A DNA stretch of 6,068 nt from Candidatus Binataceae bacterium (GTDB lineage: Bacteria; Desulfobacterota; Binatia; Binatales; Binataceae). Location of the stretch: NCBI GenBank assembly GCA_030042765.1, contig JASHZA010000412.1, positions 1 through 6,068 of the forward strand, given 5' to 3'. The position numbers and the translations under genes were made by a program. Positions within the stretch are counted from its first letter, which is position 1. Each line of letters begins with the position of its first letter. Below are positions 1 through 5,738 of this stretch, piece after piece. A model generated the notes under the pieces. It saw only the letters and a list, made by a program, of their open reading frames with translations. It had not been told where the DNA came from and did no database searches.

Positions 1-303
1 GAGCACAGGGATAAGTGTCTGATAACTCGGTCGCAAAAACGCCGCTTTCATGTGCTTTTGGCCAATGCGAGGTAGCGATGATCCGTTGCGGCGCGATGGA
101 AGGGACCTTCGGGCTCAAACTCGGGCGCGAACTTCGCGTTTGCAAACCCCCTGGTGTCGGTGGGACTGTGAATCAGAATTGAAAATGGAAATCCCGGGTA
201 GTTACAAAGCGCATCGAATTCATTGCACACGATCCTTCACATATGCAAATTAGGGGGTCGAAAAAGGGCACCCACCGCGCCCCAAACCGAAGGAGACCTT
301 TAG
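1..303. other. 5' intergenic region with no recognisable gene
   Basis: No reading frame here gives a recognisable protein. Plus frame 1 is open from the left edge to a TAG at 73-75, so a short tail of an upstream gene is possible, but its 24 residues show no family feature. A minus-strand frame of 60 codons (230-48) has low-complexity composition and no visible ribosome site, and I reject it. The last 80 bases become AT-richer (about 200-260) and probably hold the promoter of the OmpA-like gene. TTGCAC at 223-228 could be a -35 box, but the -10 candidate 17 bases later (CAAATT, 246-251) is poor, so I do not call a promoter. A clear Shine-Dalgarno, AGGAGA at 291-296, lies 7 bases before the ATG at 304. 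Confidence 0.5.
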
Positions 304-855
304 ATGTCCCGGTCGACAGTCTTCCAGCGCACACTTTTGATCCTAACAGCCCCGCTGCTGGCAGCTTGCGTCTCGCAGCAGAAGTATGACGCGCTGCAAG
401 CACGATATGATCAGCTCAACCAGACCATGTCGTCGCAGATCAACGCCAATCAGATGCATATCGAAAGACTCCAAAACGCCATCAAAGTTACGGTCAACGA
501 TCAGCTACTGTTTCCGTCGGGCGACTGGCAAATGTCCCTTGGAGCGCAAAGGATGATCGCCCAAATGGCGCCGATCCTGGCCCCAATGCAGCAAACGAAG
601 ATTTTAGTGAACGGTTACACCGACAACGTCCCGATCGGTCCGGTGTTAAGGCGTCAGGGCGTCACGAGCAACCTGGTCCTTTCACAGAAACGGGCGGACA
701 ACGTCATGCAGTTCTTGCTCTCTCAGGGAGTTAACCCAAGCTTGGTATCGGCACAGGGCTTCGGCGATGCAGACCCGGTGGCTTCGAACGACACGCCGGC
801 CGGCCGAGCGCAGAACCGGCGCGTGGAACTAACGCTGGCAGGTTCGGGCAACTGA
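304..855 (+). CDS. OmpA-family peptidoglycan-binding lipoprotein
   Basis: The 183-residue product is an exported lipoprotein that should tether the outer membrane to peptidoglycan. A basic, hydrophobic signal peptide (residues 1-21) ends in the lipobox LLAAC, making Cys22 the acylated residue. Residues 23-60 are polar, rich in Gln and Asn with spaced hydrophobics (KYDALQARYDQLN), and look like a coiled-coil spacer. Residues 65-178 form an OmpA C-terminal domain: LLFPSG (68-73), NGYTDNVPIG (103-112), LSQKRADNV (126-134), GFGDADPVASN (152-162) and AQNRRVEL (169-176). Asp107 and Arg130 sit where the family binds the diaminopimelate of peptidoglycan. The DNVPIG segment and following loop resemble YiaD or MotB-type domains more than Pal. 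The start is supported by AGGAGA 7 bases upstream. It is followed by a 124-bp gap and the DUF3313 gene on the same strand. Fold assignment is firm; the specific role, including any link to the Pqi system downstream, is inference. Confidence 0.93.
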   Translation: MSRSTVFQRTLLILTAPLLAACVSQQKYDALQARYDQLNQTMSSQINANQMHIERLQNAIKVTVNDQLLFPSGDWQMSLGAQRMIAQMAPILAPMQQTKILVNGYTDNVPIGPVLRRQGVTSNLVLSQKRADNVMQFLLSQGVNPSLVSAQGFGDADPVASNDTPAGRAQNRRVELTLAGSGN

Positions 856-969
856 ACGAAACGCTCGCCATCGACTTTCCGCTGAGTGAGCAGGCGTCAA
901 GAAAGGCGGAAGATTGTCTTGATGAAGAGTTTGAGCATCAGTACGACGGACAGCACAATGAACTGAAAT

Positions 970-974
970 GGAGG
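970..974 (+). promoter_or_regulatory. Shine-Dalgarno that selects the GTG start of the DUF3313 gene
   Basis: GGAGG at 970-974 stands 5 bases before GTG at 980. The in-frame ATG at 968 overlaps this site and has no purine-rich site of its own upstream (its preceding bases are CAATGAACTGAA). The GTG is therefore the better start. Confidence 0.7.
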
Positions 975-979
975 AAAGA

Positions 980-1753
980 GTGGCAAACAATCAACCGGCC
1001 CTTCCGGAACGTCCTCGGTGCTTCAAGGCTGCTGTCGTCGCGGCCGCGGCTCTTGCTCTGATAGTTGGCTCGGGCGGATGTTCCACAACCGAGCAGCAGC
1101 AGCCGAACATCATCGCCAAGGCGCAGGGCGCACAAAATCCGGTGCCTGAATTCTCGGGTTTTTTGGGTGACTACTCGCTGCTGGAGCCCGGCGGGGAGGG
1201 GCAAGCGCTCTATCGCTATGTGGCGCCTGGCGTCGACTGGTCGCAGTACAACGCGATCATCATCGACCCGGTGACGTTCTGGGGCGCCCAGGACAGCTCG
1301 GTCTCCCCGGAGGAACAGCAGCAACTCACAACTTACTTTTACAATAAGTTGCGCGAGTCGATGGTGAAGTACTTTTCGGTGGTCGACCAACCTGGCCCCG
1401 GGGTCATGCGCCTGCAGGTGGCGATTACCGATGTGACCGCGGCGACTCCAGTACTGCGAAGTGCTTCGGTCGTGATCCCGCAAATGCGGGTGGTCAGCAG
1501 GCTTAAGCAGTTCGCCACCGGTTCATTTGCATTCGTAGGAAGTGCCCGCGGCGAGATGAAGCTGACCGACTCCGTCAGTGGGGCGATTCTTGCGGAGGCT
1601 CTGGATCAGCAGATGGGTGGCAACGCGCTCAAGACCGCCGCCACCTGGCAATGGCAGGACGCCGAGCGGGCCTTTGATCACTGGTGTGACCTCATGGCAA
1701 CCAGGCTTAACGAGCTGCATACCACGGGCGCGATTACTAGTACCGCGAGCTAA
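980..1753 (+). CDS. DUF3313 domain-containing lipoprotein
   Basis: From the GTG the product is 257 residues (261 if the ATG at 968 were used). It matches the DUF3313 family of periplasmic or outer-membrane lipoproteins, whose biochemical function is unknown. The signal peptide has basic residues (PERPRCFK, about 8-16), then an Ala-rich hydrophobic core (17-29) ending VGSGGC, with Cys34 as the likely lipid site. Serine at -3 and Gly-Gly before the Cys make this lipobox weaker than the usual L-A-G-C. Family hallmarks follow: SGFLGDYSLLEPG (59-71), YRYVAPGVDWSQYNAIIIDP (78-97), a helical segment EEQQQLTTYFYNKLRES, FSVVDQPGPGVMRLQVAITD (132-151, a short strand-rich stretch), and a C-terminal part with GEMKLTDSVSGAILAEALDQ (192-211) and a tail helix around AFDHWCDLMATRLNEL. 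It lies between the OmpA-like gene and the pqiA remnant, all on one strand. Family call firm; lipidation likely; role unknown. Confidence 0.88.
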   Translation: MANNQPALPERPRCFKAAVVAAAALALIVGSGGCSTTEQQQPNIIAKAQGAQNPVPEFSGFLGDYSLLEPGGEGQALYRYVAPGVDWSQYNAIIIDPVTFWGAQDSSVSPEEQQQLTTYFYNKLRESMVKYFSVVDQPGPGVMRLQVAITDVTAATPVLRSASVVIPQMRVVSRLKQFATGSFAFVGSARGEMKLTDSVSGAILAEALDQQMGGNALKTAATWQWQDAERAFDHWCDLMATRLNELHTTGAITSTAS

Positions 1754-1906
1754 GCAGACACTCGACGAGCGCGTGGTCCAAATGCGAGCCATGGAGGAAT
1801 TAGGCGAGACTCTTTTGGAAACATCGACTGCAATCAACCGCTGAGCAACCTGGCTTGGCGAAGGAATCGATCGGCAAGAGTTGGGGGTTCGCTAATCCAT
1901 TGATGA

Positions 1907-2156
1907 GAGGGCGGACAGCGGCGGCGCGTCCGGCACTACCGGATGGTCGATTTCAGCGGACGGTCGTCGGTGGTTGATGTATTAGTCGATGCCTTCACAG
2001 CCGCTTTCGTCCAACTCCAGCACTCATGTCGGTCCAACCCGGACCGGCTTCTTCTTCTTCGCCGCCGCGGTGGTATTGACGAGGCTCGCGGCCGAGTCCT
2101 TCGATCCGCGGCTCATTTGGGATTCGACAAGCCTCACCGAGGTCCAACATGCCTGA
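1907..2156 (+). pseudogene. pqiA: pqiA remnant, 5'-truncated with two frameshifts
   Basis: Three frames, read in succession, rebuild the C-terminus of PqiA, the multi-pass inner-membrane partner of PqiB. Segment A (1907-2020) gives RHYRMVDFSGRSSVVDVLVD and then AFTAAFVQLQ, matching the conserved 'YR.VE.IGRWSMVDVFV' region. Segment B (2023-2049, next frame) gives LMSVQPGPA, matching the short loop 'L.sV.PGPgA'. Segment C (from about 2049 to the TGA at 2154-2156, third frame) gives FFFFAAAVVLTRLAAESF followed by DPRLIWD, nearly the family's standard 'AFAAVVVLTMLAAESFDPRLIWD' ending. Each frame change equals one lost base or two gained; the second falls in a (TTC)4 run. Other decay signs are Ser for the conserved Trp of GRWS and Arg for Met in the last membrane helix. 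Only about 150 bp separate this from the DUF3313 gene, too little for the missing 5' part. The stop overlaps the pqiB start by 8 bp, as in an intact pqiAB operon. Segment C alone could still encode a 55-residue peptide from ATG 1989. The family comparison is from memory. Confidence 0.85.
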
Positions 2157-3738
2157 GAATGAACCACCGGGGCCTTCAGTCCCCGACTCAAGGGCAGTCC
2201 CCAGGAAGCGCACGCGCCTCTCCCTGGTCTGGTTCATCCCAATCTTGGCGGCACTGGTCGGTGTATGGGTCGCCGTGACGAGGGTCATGAGCGAAGGACC
2301 CAAAGTAACGATTGTCTTTCATTCGGCCGAGGGAATGGAAGCTGGCAAGACTAAGATCCGCTACAACGGCGTTGACATTGGCACGGTCACAACAATTCGG
2401 CTCTCGGATGACCACCGGCGTGTGATCACCACTGCGCAGATGGCCCCTAGGACGGAAGCATTTCTGGCCGAAGACACGAAGTTCTGGGTTGTACGTCCGC
2501 GGATCTCGGGCGCCAATGTGACGGGGCTGGGCACTCTCATCTCCGGGGCGTACATTGGCCTAGAAATCGGAGAATCGAAAGAACTCAAGCGTGACTTCGT
2601 AGCGTTGGAAACGCCGCCGGTGGTCACCGGCGAGCTGCCCGGCCGTTTATTCGTGCTCAAGACTACCAACCTAGGTTCGCTCGACCTCGGCACGCCGGTC
2701 TTTTTCAGGCGGCTCCAAGTGGGCGAGGTCTCGTCGTACGAACTCGACAGGGACGGCAAGTTCCTGACCGTTACGGTGTTCGTACGAGCGCCCTACGACC
2801 AGTACGTCAACCCGAACACGCGCTTCTGGCACGCGAGCGGGATCGATGTGTCGCTCTCTGCCAGCGGCCTCAAGGTGCAGACGCAGTCTGTTTTGTCGAT
2901 TCTGATTGGTGGTATCGCGTTCGAAACGCCCGCGACCGGTCCGCTGCTGCCACCGGCCGAGGCGAATACCGTTTTCACTTTGTACGGCAACCGGGTTGAG
3001 GCCTTCGAGCCCGCCGCACAAAATCCTCAGACCTACCAGCTCATCTTTAACGAATCGGTCCGCGGACTCACGCCCGGCGCGCCAGTCGAGTTTCGTGGCA
3101 TTCAGATCGGCGAGGTTGCGGACGTTCGCGCGCAAATCAACCTCAAGACCTTCCAGTTCTCGATACCGGTGATCATCCACCTGGACCCACGCAGACTGGG
3201 GGTCAAGGTTCTTGAGACGTCGTCCGGTGCGGATCTCGAGACTATGCGCAGAAAGCTGATCGACTCGCTCGTAAGCCACGGGGTCCGCGCACAACTGCGC
3301 ACAGGGAATTTGCTTACCGGCGCCTTGTATGTGGCCTTCGACTTTGTTCCCGGCGCGCCGCCCGTGACGGTCGATTGGTCGCAGAGGCCGGTACAGTTGC
3401 CGACCATTCCCGGGCAGCTCCAGGCGACAGAGGTGACCGTCGAGGACATCATCAAAAAGGTCGACAAGATGCCGTTGAAGGAGATCGGTGATGACGTGCG
3501 CAAGACCCTCACCGATCTGGACCTCACGCTGGTCACCGCCCGGAGCACGCTGGTGAGTGTGCATGGTACGCTCGACAACACCGGCAATCTTACCGGGCCA
3601 AATTCTCTAGAGCTTCAGCAACTCGGCAACATGCTTGAGGAGGTGAGCCGTGCGGCGCGCTCGGTGCGGGTTCTCGCGGACTACCTTGAACGCCATCCGG
3701 AGGCGCTCCTGCGCGGCAAGAAGGGGGAGGCAGAGTGA
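2149..3738 (+). CDS. pqiB: PqiB, intermembrane transport protein with three MCE domains
   Basis: The 529-residue product is close to the length of E. coli PqiB (about 546). PqiB is an inner-membrane-anchored periplasmic protein whose stacked MCE rings form a tunnel for hydrophobic cargo between the two membranes. A cytoplasmic Pro/Arg-rich leader (1-24) precedes one membrane helix, about 25-46 (SLVWFIPILAALVGVWVAV). Three MCE domains follow: about 50-140 (KTKIRYNGVDIGTVTTI), 165-260 (DLGTPVFFRRLQVGEVSSY) and 295-400 (TPGAPVEFRGIQIGEVADV); the repeated G.PV.FRG..IGEV signature shows the internal triplication. Residues about 428-515 are helical and heptad-like, fitting the coiled-coil needle, and end in the typical ADYLERHPEALLRGKKGE. 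The ATG has GAGG at 2139-2142, 5 bases upstream, and sits inside the end of the pqiA remnant, a sign of former translational coupling. It shares a 4-bp GTGA overlap with pqiC. No internal stop or frameshift is seen, so the gene appears intact. Confidence 0.95.
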   Translation: MPENEPPGPSVPDSRAVPRKRTRLSLVWFIPILAALVGVWVAVTRVMSEGPKVTIVFHSAEGMEAGKTKIRYNGVDIGTVTTIRLSDDHRRVITTAQMAPRTEAFLAEDTKFWVVRPRISGANVTGLGTLISGAYIGLEIGESKELKRDFVALETPPVVTGELPGRLFVLKTTNLGSLDLGTPVFFRRLQVGEVSSYELDRDGKFLTVTVFVRAPYDQYVNPNTRFWHASGIDVSLSASGLKVQTQSVLSILIGGIAFETPATGPLLPPAEANTVFTLYGNRVEAFEPAAQNPQTYQLIFNESVRGLTPGAPVEFRGIQIGEVADVRAQINLKTFQFSIPVIIHLDPRRLGVKVLETSSGADLETMRRKLIDSLVSHGVRAQLRTGNLLTGALYVAFDFVPGAPPVTVDWSQRPVQLPTIPGQLQATEVTVEDIIKKVDKMPLKEIGDDVRKTLTDLDLTLVTARSTLVSVHGTLDNTGNLTGPNSLELQQLGNMLEEVSRAARSVRVLADYLERHPEALLRGKKGEAE

Positions 3739-4334
3739 CGCCAGGGCTTATCGCGCGTCAAATCGCGATTGTGTTGGTCATAGCTGTTGCAGCAGCCGGC
3801 TGCAGCTCTTCGGCCCCCTCCCGCTTCTACACCCTCGACTCCACCGCGGTTCCAGACAACGCGCCGGCCGTACACACCGCCGTCATGGTTGGTCCGGTTA
3901 CAATCCCGACCGCGGTCGACCAGCCGCAGTTTGTTGTCCGGGTCGCGTCCAACCGTGTCGACGTCGATGAGCTTAACCGCTGGGTCGCGCCGCTGAACGA
4001 TAGTATCGCGCACGCAGTCGCCGGCGATCTTTCAGTGCTGCTGGGGACGCCGGATGTTGCCACAGCGCCACTTGCAAACTTCAATCCGTCCTATTGGGTC
4101 ACGATTGACGTCCAACGCTTCGAGTCGGTACGGGGCGAGGCGGCGCTGGTCGAGGCTGTGTGGCTCGTGCGCCGGACCGCTGACGGCGAAACCCGCTCGG
4201 GCCGTACGGTTGCCCACGAGGAGGTTCAGGGCGATGACTTCGACGCGCTCGCCCTTGCGCATAGCCGTGCGCTTGCCACAGTGAGCAGCGACATCGCCAC
4301 GGCGATTCGGGCAGAGGCGAGCGAAACGCCCTAG
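3735..4334 (+). CDS. pqiC: PqiC, outer-membrane lipoprotein partner of PqiB
   Basis: This 199-residue lipoprotein belongs to the PqiC/YmbA family (ABC-type transport auxiliary lipoprotein), slightly longer than E. coli PqiC (about 187). In characterised systems it is anchored in the outer membrane and contacts the distal end of the PqiB needle. The signal peptide has an Ile/Val/Ala core (10-20) ending VAAAGC, so Cys23 is the lipid site. The diagnostic SRFYTLDS follows at 29-36. A strand-rich core includes VMVGPVTIPTAVDQPQFVVR (50-69), then ELNRWVAPLNDSIAHAVAGD (79-98), the family's conserved 'W..pl...i...l..dL' segment, and YWVTIDVQRFES further on. The C-terminal tail (about 173-195) is Ala-rich and helical. 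The start is a GTG overlapping the pqiB stop as GTGA, preceded by a strong GGGAGG at 3725-3730. The tight overlap means pqiB and pqiC are made from one transcript. It ends 36 bp from the convergent minus-strand gene; no terminator hairpin is evident in that gap. Confidence 0.92.
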   Translation: MTPGLIARQIAIVLVIAVAAAGCSSSAPSRFYTLDSTAVPDNAPAVHTAVMVGPVTIPTAVDQPQFVVRVASNRVDVDELNRWVAPLNDSIAHAVAGDLSVLLGTPDVATAPLANFNPSYWVTIDVQRFESVRGEAALVEAVWLVRRTADGETRSGRTVAHEEVQGDDFDALALAHSRALATVSSDIATAIRAEASETP

Positions 4335-4370
4335 CTGCAGGAGAAGCGATAATCAGGACGCGAGGTGCCT

Positions 4371-5576
4371 TCAGCCAGCCGTCGCAGCCAGTCTCATAAC
4401 GGCCTTCAACACCGCGCTGGCAGGCATGATCGTCAGAATCAGCGGAAGTGCCGGAACTAATCCAGGGGCAACCATCCCAAGAAAGTCTCCAAGACCTAAC
4501 GGGATCGGCTTTATCTCGTTGACCACTCGGAAGCTGTTTTCGAGCGCCGCCTGTGACTGTATATCACCTGTACCGAGCAGGCGGTCTTCGGTCGCACCGA
4601 GAGACTCCACCCATTTGCTGTGAAAGGCCTGATTGTAGGTACTTGCCAACTCACCGTACTGATGAAGGCCGCGTTCCTTTAGCGCCATGAGCTTGGGCGC
4701 AAAGGTCAGCAGAGGAACGGTAAAAATCGCGACTAAGACGAGAAAAAATGCCAGGTAGCTCCACTGATACTCCTCCAGCGTTTCCCCCTGGAAAAAAATT
4801 CGACTTGCAATCGTGGCGGAGGCAACCGAGCTCAGCGCAAACAGAACGAGCCCGAACGGAGGCATTGCCTGGCCGAGGAATCGAAGTCCGCCAGCTCGAT
4901 CGGGATGGGTGGGCGTCAGTGCGAGGTCGAGTTTGGAGATTTTCCACAGAGCCTCAGTCCAGATTCCCAACCGATAGATCCAGCGAAGCATTAGGAATTG
5001 AAAAGCCGGCAGAGCCACCAAGGCGTACCAATATCCGGCGAGCGATAAGCCTTTGTAGGTTCCAGGTCGGATCCAAGTGCTGCCGCTCTCAAATGGTGCT
5101 ACGAGAATGATCAGACTGCTCCCACCATAGACCAGTATGACAAGAATAATTTCCGCTAGCCGGGAATCGCGTCGTTTCAATGCATCAACGAAAATTTGAT
5201 TGAATCTTGTGAGCTCCTTTTCCCTAACCAGATGAGTAGAGAGAAAGCGACCCGCGGCTTCGCGCAGGCCGCGGCCGATGGGAATCTCTGCCAACACCAA
5301 GACAGGCACAGCGACCAGAAGTCTGACCTGTGTGCCGATGTCATAGAGGAACGGGATTTTTGCGTCGCGTATCGCAAAACCTCCGAGCAGCGACAGCACA
5401 AGAAGTGGAGCCCAGCATATTGCGGTGAGCAGGGCGGCGGTTCGGACTGAGCTCGCACCGAGTTCTGGATGGGCCAGGCGAAGGCGGCTCAGAAACGCGG
5501 TGCCCGGGCCGCCCTCTGTGAGTAGAGCGGCGGTTGTTCTCGGGTCGGTCACGCATGCTGACTTTTGGTGTTCCAC
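4371..5576 (-). CDS. conserved multi-pass inner-membrane protein of unknown function
   Basis: I do not recognise a named family, but the 401-residue protein has the look of a conserved hypothetical membrane protein of Pseudomonadota. Hydrophobic segments lie at about 46-68, 84-103, 139-160, 177-198, 238-260, 271-293 and 364-388, so six or seven helices. Soluble parts are a short polar N-terminus, a loop at 104-138 (REKELTRFNQIFVDALKRRD) that could be amphipathic, a loop at 205-236 and a larger hydrophilic one at 295-360. Two stretches look constrained: LDLALTPTHPDRAGGLRFL (216-234) and the region GDIQSQAALENSFRVVNEIK (337-356). The His-Pro-Asp-Arg cluster could be a binding or catalytic site, but that is speculation. 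The GTG start at 5576 has GGAG 7 bases upstream; a second in-frame GTG at 5552 has no ribosome site. It is convergent with pqiC and same-strand with the TPR gene upstream, 162 bp away, so it probably has its own promoter. Confidence 0.8.
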   Translation of the reverse strand: MEHQKSACVTDPRTTAALLTEGGPGTAFLSRLRLAHPELGASSVRTAALLTAICWAPLLVLSLLGGFAIRDAKIPFLYDIGTQVRLLVAVPVLVLAEIPIGRGLREAAGRFLSTHLVREKELTRFNQIFVDALKRRDSRLAEIILVILVYGGSSLIILVAPFESGSTWIRPGTYKGLSLAGYWYALVALPAFQFLMLRWIYRLGIWTEALWKISKLDLALTPTHPDRAGGLRFLGQAMPPFGLVLFALSSVASATIASRIFFQGETLEEYQWSYLAFFLVLVAIFTVPLLTFAPKLMALKERGLHQYGELASTYNQAFHSKWVESLGATEDRLLGTGDIQSQAALENSFRVVNEIKPIPLGLGDFLGMVAPGLVPALPLILTIMPASAVLKAVMRLAATAG

Positions 5577-5583
5577 ACTCTGG

Positions 5584-5587
5584 CTCC
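5584..5587 (-). promoter_or_regulatory. Shine-Dalgarno for the GTG start of the membrane protein
   Basis: On the minus strand this reads GGAG, 7 bases before the GTG at 5576. It favours that start over the downstream in-frame GTG at 5552, which is preceded by AAGTCAGCATGC with no matching site. Confidence 0.55.
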
Positions 5588-5601
5588 GGGCTTCCCGCCG
5601 G

Positions 5602-5615
5602 AAGTCTCAAGACTT
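5602..5615. repeat. short inverted repeat AAGTCT-CA-AGACTT
   Basis: Two perfect 6-base arms are separated by CA, 26 bases upstream of the membrane-protein start. The compact dyad just ahead of a gene could be an operator half of a promoter, but arms of this size also arise by chance and no promoter boxes are clear around it. Confidence 0.35.
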
Positions 5616-5621
5616 AAACTG

Positions 5622-5634
5622 CTTCAATTTGAAG
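5622..5634. repeat. short inverted repeat CTTCAA-T-TTGAAG
   Basis: Two perfect 6-base arms flank a single T, only 6 bases from the neighbouring dyad at 5602-5615. The pair sits in the AT-richer leader of the membrane-protein gene, where regulatory binding would be expected. No known operator was recognised. Confidence 0.35.
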
Positions 5635-5692
5635 TTGCTTTGGCTAAGAAGAGTCAGGTCAGCGTGCTGTTATCCTTTTCCCTTTTTCATGA

Positions 5693-5715
5693 TTTCTAGC
5701 GTAAGCAGTTAGAAA
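5693..5715. repeat. inverted repeat TTTCTA...TAGAAA downstream of the TPR gene
   Basis: Arms TTTCTA (5693-5698) and TAGAAA (5710-5715) enclose 11 bases, beginning 24 bases past the stop of the minus-strand TPR gene. It could fold as a weak hairpin in that transcript, but the stem is AT-rich and no run of U follows on the minus strand, so it is a poor intrinsic terminator candidate. Confidence 0.25.
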
Positions 5716-5738
5716 CTTCTCGACTTGCAGGTTTAGTC

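Noticed and set aside
48..230. Minus-strand frame of 60 codons in the left intergenic region
   Set aside because: No ribosome site seen, no recognisable motif, and it overlaps the likely 5' regulatory region of the OmpA-like gene.
223..251. Sigma-70-type promoter TTGCAC / CAAATT upstream of the OmpA-like gene
   Set aside because: The -35-like box is acceptable, but the -10 candidate matches the consensus at only three of six positions; too weak to call.
856..979. Terminator or RNA element between the OmpA-like and DUF3313 genes
   Set aside because: Possible pairing between GCTC (about 865) and GAGC (about 890) is short, with a long loop and no following T-run.
938..1483. Minus-strand open frame of 181 codons opposite the DUF3313 gene
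   Set aside because: Arg/His-rich shadow of a gene with firm family motifs on the plus strand; no ribosome site or recognisable motif.
1943..2278. Plus-strand frame of 111 codons as a separate small gene
   Set aside because: Its first third is a PqiA fragment and the rest runs out of frame through the pqiA remnant and the start of pqiB, giving Arg/Ser/Pro-rich noise.
2671..3564. Long minus-strand open frame (297 codons) opposite pqiB
   Set aside because: It lies wholly antisense to a clear three-MCE-domain gene, is rich in Arg, His, Asp and Leu as expected of GC-rich shadow frames, and shows no domain or signal.
4335..4370. Bidirectional terminator between the convergent pqiC and membrane-protein genes
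   Set aside because: The 36 bp contain no stem with useful pairing and no T-run on either strand.
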